This document shows, one piece after another, positions 1 through 8,769 of a stretch of 44,936 nt of DNA. Numbering within the stretch: the first letter of the stretch is position 1; each line of letters starts with the position of its first letter. The notes beneath the pieces are model-generated. The model searched no databases, was not told the DNA's origin, and saw nothing but the letters and a program-made list of their open reading frames with translations. The stretch lies in the NCBI GenBank assembly GCA_031399025.1, contig JANNOJ010000096.1, positions 1 to 44,936 of the forward strand, in the 5' to 3' direction. The DNA comes from CBDBZL01 sp031399025. GTDB taxonomy: Bacteria; Pseudomonadota; Alphaproteobacteria; Sphingomonadales; Sphingomonadaceae. The translations under genes were made by a program, and so were the position numbers.

Positions 1-46
1 GCGCCACAGCCCGCTCACGCAAATCCATCGAATAGGGTCGGCTCAT
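1..46 (-). CDS. IS630-family transposase, N-terminal fragment
   Basis: The first 15 codons read MSRPYSMDLRERAVA on the minus strand, the characteristic opening of IS630-type transposases, where the N-terminal helix-turn-helix begins with an SxDLRxRAV motif. The gene is cut by the window edge, so the catalytic DDE domain is not visible. A purine-rich GGAGG lies about 9 bases before the ATG and serves as ribosome binding site. Family assignment is from the N-terminal motif only, but this motif is distinctive. Confidence 0.75.
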   Translation of the reverse strand, partial: MSRPYSMDLRERAVA

Positions 47-137
47 CACTGCTGGCCTCCAACCCAGCCAGCAGCTTGAATCAGATATCCAACGCCTTGG
101 AAATCCCAATCCGATTCAACACAGCGTCATCCCGCTC
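1..137 (-). mobile_element. IS630-family element, one end only (partial)
   Basis: This is the upstream end of an insertion sequence read on the minus strand. It starts next to a TA dinucleotide at 138-139, the usual IS630/Tc1 target, with terminal sequence GAGCGGGATGACGC, and contains the start of a transposase gene that runs off the window. The terminus is inferred from family habit plus the TA; the other end is not in the window, so the inverted-repeat pair cannot be checked. Confidence 0.7.
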
Positions 138-139
138 TA

Positions 140-439
140 GAGGCAGTTCTACCGCTCTTGGCCATACCTCTCACCTGGATGTTCGCCAGCTTCACGCTGT
201 TTGCGCCGGAGCCGGAACGGCGCAGCGGGCGCTGGCGCCTGGCGTCCTCGCTCCATGCCGCCGATCATTGGCCGATCCTGCAGGCGGTTGCCGCCATCGG
301 CGCCGCATGGGCCGCCTGGCGGGGAACCGGCTACCTCTTTGCCCTCGAACTGTGGCCCTACGCCGCGTTCTGGTTCGGCCTTTCCCTCTGGTTCCTGAGC
401 GGCCTCCTGCTGGCCTGGCCTCGCTCCGAACGTGCCTGA
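140..439 (+). pseudogene. 3' remnant of a membrane-protein gene, probably cut by the IS630 element
   Basis: An open frame runs without a stop from the IS junction to 439. It encodes two hydrophobic segments: one right after the junction (LPLLAIPLTWMF) and one near the end (YAAFWFGLSLWFLSGLLLAW), separated by a basic, polar stretch. There is no good ATG; the first usable start inside the chromosomal part is TTG at 158. Because the frame is still open where the IS begins, I infer that the 5' part was removed by the insertion. I do not recognise the family. It converges on cckA, whose stop lies 23 bases downstream. Confidence 0.45.
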
Positions 440-461
440 CCGCACAAGGCCAATAAGCCCG

Positions 462-2948
462 CTAGCCCTGCGCGCGGCCCTCCGCCAGCACCGCAGCCAC
501 CTTGTCGGCGATCTGGCGCACCGAGAATGGCTTGGCGATGAAGTGCACCGCGGCCAGGTCGATCTCGTCGCGCAACTGGCCCTCGGCATAGCCCGACATG
601 AACAGCACCGGCAGACCGGGCGCCTCCTCGCGGATGGTGCGGGCCATGGCGGGGCCGCCGACGCCCGGCATCACCACATCGCTCACCACCAGGTCGAAGC
701 TGCTGCCCGTGGCCAGGGAGCTGCGGAACGCCTCCAGACCTTCCTCGCCGTCGCGGGCGGTGATCACCTCGTAGCCTTCGCGGGTGAGGGCGCGCTCGGC
801 GATCGCGCGGACCATGTCCTCGTCCTCCACGAGCAGGATGCGCCCCCCGCCCGACCAGTCGCGCGCCTTGTCCGGCGCCTGATCCACCACCGCCCGCGCG
901 CGGCGCAGTTCATCGGGCGAAGCGGCGTGAACCGGCAGGAAGATGGTGAAACGCGCCCCCTTCACCGCCCCTGCTTCGCCCGGCACGTTGTCGGCGAAGA
1001 TGAAGCCGCCCGATTGCTTTACGATGCCGTAGACGGTGGACAGGCCCAGGCCGGTGCCCTTGCCCATCTCCTTGGTGGTGAAGAACGGCTCGAAAATCTT
1101 AGGCAGCACGCCGCGCACGATACCGCCGCCGGTGTCCTCCACGGTGAGCACGGTGTAAGCGCCTTCCGGAATGATGTCGTTGCCCAGCCGGCGGATATCT
1201 CCGGCTTCCATCCGCTTGGTGGCAAAGGACAGAATGCCGCTCGCCTGCTCGCCGCCGCCGCGCTCCTGGATGGCGTCGCGGGCATTGACCGCCAGGTTCA
1301 TGACCACCTGCTCGAGCTGCCGCGGGTCGGCGCGGACCGGTCCCAGGTCCCGGTCGTGATGCACCTCGAGGGCGATGCGCGCGCCGAGCAGGCGCTTGAG
1401 CAGATGCGTCATCTCCGACAGCACGTCGGGCAGCTGGATGATCTCGGGTTTGAGCGTCTGCTGGCGCGAAAAGGCGAGCAGCTGGCGCGTGAGACTGGCG
1501 GCGCGGTTGGAATTGCTCCTGATCTGCTGGATATCGTCGAAATCGCCGTCGCCCGGGGCATGTCGCTCGAGCATCAGGTCGCAGGTGCCGATGATCGCGG
1601 TCAGCACATTGTTGAAATCGTGCGCCACGCCGCCTGCGAGCTGCCCCACGGCCTGCATCTTGGTCGCCTGCGCCACCTGTTTCTTGAGCCGGTTCTCCTC
1701 GGTCATGTCAGCAAGGCTCAGCAGCAACGCGACCTCGCCCATTCCCGGCACCCCGGTGAGCCCGAGCGAGACCGGCTCGTCGGGGCTGGCGAGCAGGCGC
1801 ACGGTGAGGTCGCCGCTCGCCGTGCCGCCCTGCCCGAACCGCCGCACGGCATCGGTCAGCGCGGACTTGTCGGTTCGGGCCACGAGGTCGGACGGATAGG
1901 GCGGCAGGCGCGCGTCACCCGCCGGCGGCGCGATCCCCGCGGCCCGCAGGAAGGCGGGGTTGGCGTAGAGGAAGCGGCCATCGCGGCCGATCGCGGCCAG
2001 GCCCAAGGGCAGCCGCTCGACCAGCGCCTCGAGCTGGGCGGCCCCGGTGCCGGCGGGTGCATGCCAGCCACCGCGACCGATACCGCGCTCGAACAGCAGC
2101 ATCAGGTGGGACGCCTTGCCGCTATCGCCCGTGCCTGCCGCCCGATCGGCCAGCGGCACCTCGACGAGCACCATCGGCGCGCCCGCCCGCCCCTGGCGAG
2201 CGAAGAAGATCTGCTCGCGTTCGTCGCTGCGCAGCTGGGTCCCGAAGGATTGGCCCGCCAGGCTCGCAGCGTCGCTGCCCGTGGCGCCCTGAATGAACGC
2301 GGGGTTGGCGGCCTGGATCGCCCCGTCGCCATCGACCAGCGCGGCGGCAATCCCCGCGCTCCCGAGCATGCGGCCGAGCGGCCCGGCGAGCAGCGCATCG
2401 AGCCGATCCCCCACGTCATCCCCGGATTTGGGACTGAACAGCCAGACGAGGTGATCCTCCCCGGGGCCGGCGGTGCGGGCCTCGACGGACCAAGCGCTGC
2501 CGTCGTCCTCGAGCATGATGGGCCCGCCGGTTCCCTCGCGCCAGGCGCTCCGCGCCATGGCGGCAAGCAATTCGAGCGACGCCTCGCCCAGCTCCAGCCG
2601 CGGTGGAGCGTTGACCCCGAAGGCTTCTTGGAAGGCGCTGCTGGCGCATACCAGCCGGTTCGCCCGATCGGTGATGGCGACCGCCAGCCGGGCCTGCTCG
2701 ATGGCCGCCAGGGTTACCGACCAGTCGATCTCCACCCCGCGCAGCGCGCCCGCCGCCGGCAATCGACGCCGGGCGCCGGCAAATGCTGCGGCCCCGAGCA
2801 CGGCGAGACCGCCGCCCAGCGCCAGGGTGAGCAGGGCGCTGCCGGTCAGTGCCCAGGCCAGCGCCACGCCCCCCGCAAGCGCTGCGGTAAGGGGCAGCAG
2901 ATCGATCATCCCTCGCGGCGAACGGGCCAGCGCATCGGCCTGCGGCAT
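462..2948 (-). CDS. cckA: hybrid sensor histidine kinase, CckA type
   Basis: CckA is the membrane hybrid kinase that, through the phosphotransferase ChpT, controls the response regulator CtrA in alphaproteobacteria. The 828-residue product has two N-terminal membrane helices (about 14-60), PAS-like regions (about 75-420), a HisKA domain with phospho-acceptor His443 (VAHDFNNVLTAI), a HATPase domain (N box near 555, EDTGGGI, GTGLGLSTVYGI) and a C-terminal receiver with Asp757 (VVSDVVMPG). The stretch from the His box to QLLAFSRQQTL matches CckA rather than generic hybrids. ATG 2948 was chosen because the DUF2062 gene stops 4 bases upstream, suggesting one transcript. Upstream in-frame starts would overlap that gene. 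Confidence 0.88.
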   Translation of the reverse strand: MPQADALARSPRGMIDLLPLTAALAGGVALAWALTGSALLTLALGGGLAVLGAAAFAGARRRLPAAGALRGVEIDWSVTLAAIEQARLAVAITDRANRLVCASSAFQEAFGVNAPPRLELGEASLELLAAMARSAWREGTGGPIMLEDDGSAWSVEARTAGPGEDHLVWLFSPKSGDDVGDRLDALLAGPLGRMLGSAGIAAALVDGDGAIQAANPAFIQGATGSDAASLAGQSFGTQLRSDEREQIFFARQGRAGAPMVLVEVPLADRAAGTGDSGKASHLMLLFERGIGRGGWHAPAGTGAAQLEALVERLPLGLAAIGRDGRFLYANPAFLRAAGIAPPAGDARLPPYPSDLVARTDKSALTDAVRRFGQGGTASGDLTVRLLASPDEPVSLGLTGVPGMGEVALLLSLADMTEENRLKKQVAQATKMQAVGQLAGGVAHDFNNVLTAIIGTCDLMLERHAPGDGDFDDIQQIRSNSNRAASLTRQLLAFSRQQTLKPEIIQLPDVLSEMTHLLKRLLGARIALEVHHDRDLGPVRADPRQLEQVVMNLAVNARDAIQERGGGEQASGILSFATKRMEAGDIRRLGNDIIPEGAYTVLTVEDTGGGIVRGVLPKIFEPFFTTKEMGKGTGLGLSTVYGIVKQSGGFIFADNVPGEAGAVKGARFTIFLPVHAASPDELRRARAVVDQAPDKARDWSGGGRILLVEDEDMVRAIAERALTREGYEVITARDGEEGLEAFRSSLATGSSFDLVVSDVVMPGVGGPAMARTIREEAPGLPVLFMSGYAEGQLRDEIDLAAVHFIAKPFSVRQIADKVAAVLAEGRAQG

Positions 2949-2952
2949 GGGG

Positions 2953-3507
2953 CTATTGCGCCGGGCGCAGCGCGGCCGAAAAGCGGCGCGCGCCCCGACG
3001 GCTCCATTTGCGCGCCACGAACACGCGCCAAGCAAGCGCGGCCACGACGTAGCCGATGAGCGCGGTCCCTAGCGACAGCACGATGAAGCCCAGCGCGGTC
3101 ACCCCGGCCGTGTGCATGAACCAGCCGACCCCGCTCCACCAGGTGCCGTCGAGCGCCGCGTTGATGCCGCTGCCCGTGTCCATGAGCACGAAGGCCCCCA
3201 CCGCGTTGGCCACATACAGCCAGAACGGCAGGGTGAACGGGTTGGTGACGAAGGTAACGAGCGCGGCCAGCGGCACGTTGGCGCGGAACGGTAGCGCGAG
3301 AAAGGCGGCGAGGAAGATCTGCCCCAGCGGGATGATGAAGCCGGAAAACAGACCGAGCGCCACGCCGCGCGGCACCGAGCGGCGGGTGAAGCGCCACAGT
3401 TCCGAGCGACCAAAGCGGTGCGCGATGGGCGCCAGATACCGGTTGCGCTCCATCTCGGCGCGGTTGGGCATCTTCGCCCCGATCCAATTGCTCCAGCGCC
3501 TCGACAT
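2953..3507 (-). CDS. DUF2062 domain membrane protein
   Basis: A 184-residue membrane protein with the DUF2062 pattern: SVPRGVALGLFSGFIIPLGQ, then NVPLAALVTFVTNPFTLPFWLY, and two further hydrophobic segments near the C-terminus. The role of the family is not established; the proteins are small integral membrane proteins. The start at 3507 (MSRRWSNWIG) sits just before the conserved region; the frame is open further upstream but that part has no family character. It lies directly before cckA with 4 bases between stop and start, so the two are probably cotranscribed. Confidence 0.8.
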   Translation of the reverse strand: MSRRWSNWIGAKMPNRAEMERNRYLAPIAHRFGRSELWRFTRRSVPRGVALGLFSGFIIPLGQIFLAAFLALPFRANVPLAALVTFVTNPFTLPFWLYVANAVGAFVLMDTGSGINAALDGTWWSGVGWFMHTAGVTALGFIVLSLGTALIGYVVAALAWRVFVARKWSRRGARRFSAALRPAQ

Positions 3508-3631
3508 TCGCGCGTCCTTACACCTTTCCCACCTTCTAAAGAACGCCTGTAGACGAGCAGCAACGAAGGTTCGCTTAACGGCCCCGGGTCTTTGCCCTGG
3601 TTGCTGTGCACCTGCGACAAGTTCCCCCGGT

Positions 3632-4114
3632 CTAGCCCCGATCGCGCATGATGCGCGCCTTGTCGCGCTGCCAGTCTCGGTCCTTGATGGCGGCGCGCTT
3701 GTCATGCGCCTGGCGGCCTTTGGCCAACGCCAGCTCGACCTTCGCCCGACCGCGTGCATTGAAATAGATTGCGAGCGGCACCAGCGTCATGCCCTGGCGC
3801 TCGACCGCCCCCGTCAGTTTGCCGATCTCGCGGCTGTTCAGGAGCAGTTTGCGCGGCCGCTTGGGCTCGTGGTTGAAGCGGTTTCCGTGGCTGAATTCGG
3901 GAATGTTGGCGTTGATCAACCAACACTCGCCGTTGCTCACCTCGGCATAGCTCTCGGCGATCGTGCCTTCGCCGGTGCGCAGGCTCTTCACCTCGGTGCC
4001 GGACAGCGCCAACCCCGCCTCGAGCGTCTCCTCGATCGAATATTCAAACCGCGCACGGCGGTTCATGGCCACGATTTTCTGCTTGTCGAAGGTGGCGGGT
4101 TTGGGGCGGGCCAT
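3632..4114 (-). CDS. smpB: SsrA-binding protein SmpB
   Basis: SmpB binds tmRNA and delivers it to ribosomes stalled on mRNAs without a stop codon. The 160-residue product has normal family length and typical blocks: ARFEYSIEETLEAGLALSGTE, VKSLRTGEGTIAESYAEV, HEPKRPRKLLLNSREI and a basic C-terminal tail rich in KRAAIKDRDWQRDKARI. ATG 4114 (MARPKP) is chosen because it gives the standard N-terminus; longer in-frame starts run through the repeat region upstream. It lies downstream of dapA on the same strand with a 199-base gap that holds an inverted repeat. Confidence 0.95.
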   Translation of the reverse strand: MARPKPATFDKQKIVAMNRRARFEYSIEETLEAGLALSGTEVKSLRTGEGTIAESYAEVSNGECWLINANIPEFSHGNRFNHEPKRPRKLLLNSREIGKLTGAVERQGMTLVPLAIYFNARGRAKVELALAKGRQAHDKRAAIKDRDWQRDKARIMRDRG

Positions 4115-4192
4115 GAGGGGGCGGGATGTAGGAGGTGTGCGGGCAGAGCGGAAGTGTCCTCTTCCCCATTTCGGGCAGTCCTGCTCCAAACC

Positions 4193-4295
4193 CCGCCCAC
4201 CCCGAGCTGGTCGAAGCATCGCTCTCTCTCGCTCTCTCTCCAGGTGCCGCACGTTGGAAGAAGGGCAGACCCTTCGACAGGCTCGGGGTGAGCGG
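4193..4295. repeat. intergenic inverted repeat of the CTTCGACAGGCTCGGGG type
   Basis: Two 24-base arms face each other: 4193-4216 and 4272-4295. The reverse complement of the right arm matches the left arm apart from about three positions. The 55-base spacer holds a CT-rich run (GCTCTCTCTC twice). I recall similar sequences as a dispersed intergenic repeat in sphingomonads and relatives. The paired arms could fold into a long hairpin between dapA and smpB. Confidence 0.7.
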
Positions 4296-4313
4296 ATGTA
4301 AGGGGCGACCATC

Positions 4314-5213
4314 CTACGAGACGGCGGACAACCCCGCCCGTTCCATCGCCGCGTCCACGGCTGCCCTTGCCGCTTGGCTGCATGCCACCAGCGGCAGGCG
4401 CACGTCGGGCGCGAACCAGGCGTGCAGCCTGTTCAGCGCGTACTTGGTGGGCGCGGGGCTGGCGTCGGCGAACAGCGCACGGTGGAGCGGGAAAAGCCGC
4501 TCGTTCAGCTCGCGGGCCGTTGCCAAATCCCCCGCCGCCGCCGCCGCCTGAAACTGCGCGCACAGTTCGGGAGCGACGTTCGCCGTTACCGAGATGCAGC
4601 CGACCTGGCCCAGCGCATGGCCTGCCAGCATCAGCGGATCGTCGCCCGAAAGCTGGCAGAAATCGTCCCCCAGCGCCATCCGGTGGGTGACCGCGCGGGT
4701 GAGGTCGCCGCTGGCGTCTTTCAGCCCGACGATCCGCGAGGGAAAGCGTCGCGCCAGCTCGATCACCGTATCGGGCAGGATGTCGGTCACCGTGCGGCCG
4801 GGCACGTTGTAGAGCACGATCGGCAGCTCGGCGCGCTCGGCGAGGTAGGAGAAGTGGGCGAGCAGACCCGCCTGGCTCGGCCGGTTGTAATAGGGGGCCA
4901 CCAACAGCAGCGCATCCGCTCCTGCGGCCTGCGCCTCGCGGATGTGCCACAACGCGGTCTTCGTGTCGTTGCTTCCCGCCCCGGCGATCACCGGCACGCG
5001 GCCCGCCGCCGCCTCGGCACAAGTGGCGATGATGCGGTGGTGCTCGTCATTGTCGAGCGTGGCCGATTCGCCGGTGGTGCCGCACGGGACGAGGCCGGTG
5101 GAGCCGCTCGCGATCTGCCAGTCGACCAATCGACGGTAAGCGGCCTCGTCGAAGCCGTCGTCCTTGAACGGCGTCGCCAGCGCCGGTATCGAGCCGTGAA
5201 ACATTCGCGCCAT
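4314..5213 (-). CDS. dapA: 4-hydroxy-tetrahydrodipicolinate synthase
   Basis: DapA condenses pyruvate with aspartate semialdehyde, the first committed step to diaminopimelate and lysine, in the cytoplasm. The 299-residue protein carries the family active site: Thr46-Thr47 in PCGTTGES, Tyr135 in VLYNVPGRT and the Schiff-base Lys165 in IVGLKDASGD, at positions close to those of the E. coli enzyme. The start at 5213 (MARMFHGSIPAL) is preferred; the inner Met three codons later is also possible. It diverges from the transglycosylase gene, with about 95 bases between the two starts. Confidence 0.95.
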   Translation of the reverse strand: MARMFHGSIPALATPFKDDGFDEAAYRRLVDWQIASGSTGLVPCGTTGESATLDNDEHHRIIATCAEAAAGRVPVIAGAGSNDTKTALWHIREAQAAGADALLLVAPYYNRPSQAGLLAHFSYLAERAELPIVLYNVPGRTVTDILPDTVIELARRFPSRIVGLKDASGDLTRAVTHRMALGDDFCQLSGDDPLMLAGHALGQVGCISVTANVAPELCAQFQAAAAAGDLATARELNERLFPLHRALFADASPAPTKYALNRLHAWFAPDVRLPLVACSQAARAAVDAAMERAGLSAVS

Positions 5214-5308
5214 CCCAAGCATTTCGCCGGAAAAAACAGGCACCGGTCCTGCCGCCGCCGCGATCGGTGGCGATCCATTCACCGATTGATAAGGAGCCCG
5301 CCGGCATC

Positions 5309-7297
5309 ATGTCCAGCATGGTTCGTAGCGCACTTGCCCCTAGCCGCCCTGCTGGTCGGCGCACTCCCCTGCTCGCCAACCTACTGGCGGGCGTCTGCGT
5401 GCTGTTCGCCACCCCGCTGGTGGCGCAGGATTCGGGCGCATCGCCGAGCGGATGGGAGGCGGCGCGCGCCTCGCTGGTGGCGCAGGGTCCCAGCCCGATC
5501 GCCAGCCAGATCGCCCGGTGGGAGCAACTGACCGCGACGCCGGGCCTGTCGTTCAACGATTACGCCAGCTTCCTGCTGCGCAACCCCGGCTTTCCCAATA
5601 CCGACCAGCTGCGCGGCTATGCGGAAGGTCGGCTGCGGGATGAATTCGTCACCCCTAGCCAGCTGGTCGCCTTCTTCGACACCTACCCGCCCATCACCAA
5701 CCACGCCCGCGCACAATACGCGCTCGCGCTGGGCGCCGACCCGGAGCGTGCGCGCCACCACGCCCGCGAGGCGTGGATCGGCGGCGCGATGAGCGACACC
5801 GCCGAGGCTGCGATCCTGGCGATGCACGGCACCGCCTTCACCGCTGCCGATCACGATGCGCGGATGGACGCGCTGCTCTGGCAGCGCGAGCCCGAGGCGG
5901 CGCGGCGGCAGTACCTGCGCGTTTCGCCCGAGCGCGCACCGGTGTTCGGCGCGCGGCTCGCCATCATCGACGGGGGCGATGGCGCGGTGGCCGACCAGCG
6001 CGCCCTCACCGATCCGGGCTATCTCTACAACCGCAGCCGCGAGCTCAGGCTCGAGGGCCGCGAGTCCGAGGCGGTGGACCTGCTCGCCAGCCATCCACCG
6101 CTCACCGCCTTGCCGTTCGACCGCACGGCCTGGGTGGAGGAGCAGCTTACCGTCGCGCGGCTGGCCGATGCGCGTCGCGCAGTCGCGATCGCCGCCCGCA
6201 TCGACGAAGGATTCGAGGCCGGGGCCGATGTCTCGGGCATGGCCTACAAGCTGCGCGACGATTACACCTCGCTGGTTTGGCTGGGCGGCACGCGCGCACT
6301 GTGGGAACTGGGCGACGGGAGGCGCGCGGCGCACCTGTTCTACCGCTACGGCGCCGCCGCACGAACGCCGCCGACGCGTTCCAAGGGCTTCTTCTGGGCC
6401 GGCCACGCCGCCGCCCAGGCCGGCGATCCGACCGAGGCGGGGCGTTATTACGAAATGGCCGCGCTCTATCCCGACCGCTTCTACGGCCAACTCGCGCTGC
6501 AGCGACTGGGTCGTGCGCTGCCGGCATTGGGCAGCCAGCCAACCGGCGCAATCACCGCCGAGGAGCGCGCTCGCTTCACCAGCGCCCCGCTCACCGCCGC
6601 GGTCGCGGAGGTGGCGCGCGGCGCGCCGTGGAGCACCGGGATTCGCTTCTACCGCGCCATTGCCGACCAGGCGGAGACCGTGGGCGAGCACCTGCTGGTC
6701 GCCGAACTGGCGCGCGACATCGGCCGCCGCGACCTGGCGGTGAACCTGGCCGACGCCGCCATGGCGCACGGCTACCAGGGTTTCACCGCTATCGGCTATC
6801 CGCGGCTCGATCCGCCGCCGGGCACCGACTGGACGCTGGTCCACGCGATCGCCCGGCAGGAAAGCCAGTTCGCCCAGAACGCCATCAGCCATGCCGGGGC
6901 GCGCGGCCTCATGCAACTGATGCCCGGCACCGCGCAGGAGGAGGCCGAAAAGGCGGGCATCCGCTACATGTCCGCCTCGCTGATCGATGATGCCGGCTAC
7001 AACATGCGGCTGGGCAGCAACCACATCCAGCGCCTGCTCACCCGCTACAACGGCAGCTTCCCGCTGGCGATCGCCGCCTACAACGCGGGTCCGGGCAACG
7101 TGAACCGGTGGCTGCGCGAAAACGGCGACCCGCGCACCGGCGCGGTCAGCTGGATCGACTGGATCGAGCGCATCCCCTTCTTCGAGACCAAGAACTACGT
7201 CGCCCGCGTCATCGAGAACGCGGTGGTGTACGAGAACCTCTACCCCGAAAACGCCACCTATGGCCGGGCGCGCGGCGTGGAGGATTTCCTGCGCTAG
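5309..7297 (+). CDS. soluble lytic murein transglycosylase (Slt70-like)
   Basis: A periplasmic enzyme of 662 residues expected to cleave peptidoglycan glycan strands with formation of 1,6-anhydro-muramic ends. It has a signal peptide (TPLLANLLAGVCVLFATPLVAQ), a long alpha-helical superhelix region (about 40-490) and a C-terminal SLT domain with the likely catalytic Glu518 in IARQESQFAQ, followed by GARGLMQLMPGTA and AIAAYNAGPGNVNRWL. ATG 5309 is preceded by AAGGAG at 5291-5296; a second Met three codons later is possible. The domain order matches the Slt70 family. The gene is divergent from dapA and convergent with the methyltransferase gene. Confidence 0.9.
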   Translation: MSSMVRSALAPSRPAGRRTPLLANLLAGVCVLFATPLVAQDSGASPSGWEAARASLVAQGPSPIASQIARWEQLTATPGLSFNDYASFLLRNPGFPNTDQLRGYAEGRLRDEFVTPSQLVAFFDTYPPITNHARAQYALALGADPERARHHAREAWIGGAMSDTAEAAILAMHGTAFTAADHDARMDALLWQREPEAARRQYLRVSPERAPVFGARLAIIDGGDGAVADQRALTDPGYLYNRSRELRLEGRESEAVDLLASHPPLTALPFDRTAWVEEQLTVARLADARRAVAIAARIDEGFEAGADVSGMAYKLRDDYTSLVWLGGTRALWELGDGRRAAHLFYRYGAAARTPPTRSKGFFWAGHAAAQAGDPTEAGRYYEMAALYPDRFYGQLALQRLGRALPALGSQPTGAITAEERARFTSAPLTAAVAEVARGAPWSTGIRFYRAIADQAETVGEHLLVAELARDIGRRDLAVNLADAAMAHGYQGFTAIGYPRLDPPPGTDWTLVHAIARQESQFAQNAISHAGARGLMQLMPGTAQEEAEKAGIRYMSASLIDDAGYNMRLGSNHIQRLLTRYNGSFPLAIAAYNAGPGNVNRWLRENGDPRTGAVSWIDWIERIPFFETKNYVARVIENAVVYENLYPENATYGRARGVEDFLR

Positions 7298-7374
7298 CAC
7301 GGTTGGCGCAAGGTTTCTGGAAGCGGATCGCCGTCTACCTTCACGGCGCAGGGAGCCAGGACGACTGGGCCAGC

Positions 7375-8091
7375 CTACCTGGCCGCCGCGTGCGCAATCC
7401 AGCCGCGCCAGGTGAACGCCGCGTAAAACAGCTGCGCGTCGATGAAGCCGGCGGCGCGCAATATCGCCTCGTCGGCTTCCGGGCTGAGCATCTGGACGCT
7501 GGCGGCCACCGCCGCGCGTGCCGCGTGCGCCTGCTCGGGCTGGGCGCCTGCGGCGATCGCGAAGGCGGCGTAGCGCTCCAGCCACAGGTCGCGCTCGCCC
7601 GGACCTTGCGGAAAGCTGCCATGCGCGGCCACGAAGGGCACGCCGGGTCGCAGCCGTCGGTGCACCTCGCGCAGAGTCCGCTCGCGTTCGCCGGCCTGCA
7701 GGAAATGCAGGGTCAGCAGGCAGGTGGCGGCATCGAACGGCCCTTCGGGCGCATCGTCGATCGTGCCTTCGACCAGCTCCACACGCGCCATTTGCGCGCC
7801 GACGACGCGCTCTGCCAGCCGCAGCATCTCGGGGGCAGGATCGACCCCGACGAAGCGCCAGTCCGGATGCATGCCGGCAAGCGCGCTCAGTTCCATGCCC
7901 CCGCCCGCGCCCAGCACCAGTACCCGCGCCTGCGCCGGTGCCCGCTCCCCCAGCAGGATGCCCGTCATCCGGTGCAGGGCGTCAAACCCCGGCACAAACC
8001 GCCTTGCCCCCTCGGTGTAGCGGGCAACTGCTTCAGGGTCGGAGAACATCTGCACGAAGTGGTCGGCACCCGCGCCGGTTGTCTGGGCCAT
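7375..8091 (-). CDS. class I SAM-dependent methyltransferase
   Basis: A 238-residue cytoplasmic protein with a Rossmann methyltransferase core: motif I VLVLGAGGGMELSAL (about 57-71), motif II FVGVDPAPEM, and a later ATCLLTLHFL segment. The substrate cannot be read from the sequence; the overall look is of a small-molecule or CmoA-like methyltransferase. The start at 8091 gives a complete N-terminus. It is divergent from greB, and the 15-bp palindrome at 8161-8175 lies 70 bases upstream of its start, so it is one of two possible targets of that site. Confidence 0.75.
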   Translation of the reverse strand: MAQTTGAGADHFVQMFSDPEAVARYTEGARRFVPGFDALHRMTGILLGERAPAQARVLVLGAGGGMELSALAGMHPDWRFVGVDPAPEMLRLAERVVGAQMARVELVEGTIDDAPEGPFDAATCLLTLHFLQAGERERTLREVHRRLRPGVPFVAAHGSFPQGPGERDLWLERYAAFAIAAGAQPEQAHAARAAVAASVQMLSPEADEAILRAAGFIDAQLFYAAFTWRGWIAHAAAR

Positions 8092-8160
8092 CTCTCTCTC
8101 CGGTTCACCCGACTTTCAGAAACAACGGAGAGCGCTGCCGCCACCAGTGGGCAATGGGTA

Positions 8161-8175
8161 TGATACAGTGTATCA
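8161..8175. promoter_or_regulatory. 15-bp palindrome TGATACA-G-TGTATCA, operator candidate
   Basis: The arms TGATACA and TGTATCA are perfect reverse complements around one central G, in the gap between the divergent methyltransferase and greB genes. A 14/15 identical copy lies at 27138-27152. No regulator for it is identified in the window; the protein that would bind it is unknown. Confidence 0.5.
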
Positions 8176-8230
8176 TCTCGTCAAGGGTGATCGCCCCTGA
8201 GAAGCTTTAGAGGCAGGCGCGAGGGATGCT

Positions 8231-8746
8231 ATGCCCGCACGCTCAACATCGATCCGGACCGAGCCCATGCCAGCCCCCACCAACCCCATCACCCCCGCCG
8301 GCCTGACCGCGCTCAAGGCGCGCTACGATCACCTGCTCGGCAGCGAACGGCCGGCGATCGTCGCGATCGTCAGCTGGGCGGCGGGCAATGGCGATCGTTC
8401 CGAGAACGGCGATTATCTCTACGGGCGCAAGCGAATGCGCGAGATCGACCGCGAACTCGCCCATCTCGCGCGGCGGATGAAAGCAGCCAAGGTGGTCGAC
8501 CCGGCGGCCCAGCCCAACCGGGCAAGGGTGTTCTTCGGCGCCACTGTCACTATCGTCGACGAACAGGACGCCGAGCGGACGCTTACGTTCGTGGGCGATG
8601 ACGAGCAGGATGCCACGGCCGGGCGTATCGGCTGGGGCGCACCCATCGCCCGGGCGCTGCGCGGCGCGGCGGTGGGTGATTTGCGTACCGTACATTTGCC
8701 GGCAGGCGAGAAGCAATGGGAGGTGCTGGGCATCACCTACCCCTGA
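8231..8746 (+). CDS. greB: transcription elongation factor GreB
   Basis: GreB-type factors enter the RNA polymerase secondary channel and stimulate cleavage of backtracked RNA. The product is up to 171 residues. Its N-terminal coiled-coil carries the GreB-style signature GNGDRSENGDYLYGRKRMRE, with the acidic tip residues, and the C-terminal FKBP-like part shows VFFGATVTIVDE and the terminal WEVLGITYP. Two starts are possible: ATG 8231 has a good GAGGG ribosome site, while ATG 8267 (MPAPTNPITPAGL) would give the usual family length. The first 12 residues look unconserved, so the true start is uncertain; the identity is not. Confidence 0.88.
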   Translation: MPARSTSIRTEPMPAPTNPITPAGLTALKARYDHLLGSERPAIVAIVSWAAGNGDRSENGDYLYGRKRMREIDRELAHLARRMKAAKVVDPAAQPNRARVFFGATVTIVDEQDAERTLTFVGDDEQDATAGRIGWGAPIARALRGAAVGDLRTVHLPAGEKQWEVLGITYP

Positions 8747-8769
8747 TGGCGACGAGACCGGCTGGTCAC

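Noticed and set aside
432..3059. 875-codon open frame on the plus strand opposite cckA
   Set aside because: No family character and high His/Arg/Gln content; it is an antisense shadow of a GC-rich gene. The same applies to the long antisense frames over slt, phoX, rlmN, nadE, the GMC gene, glmS and glmU.
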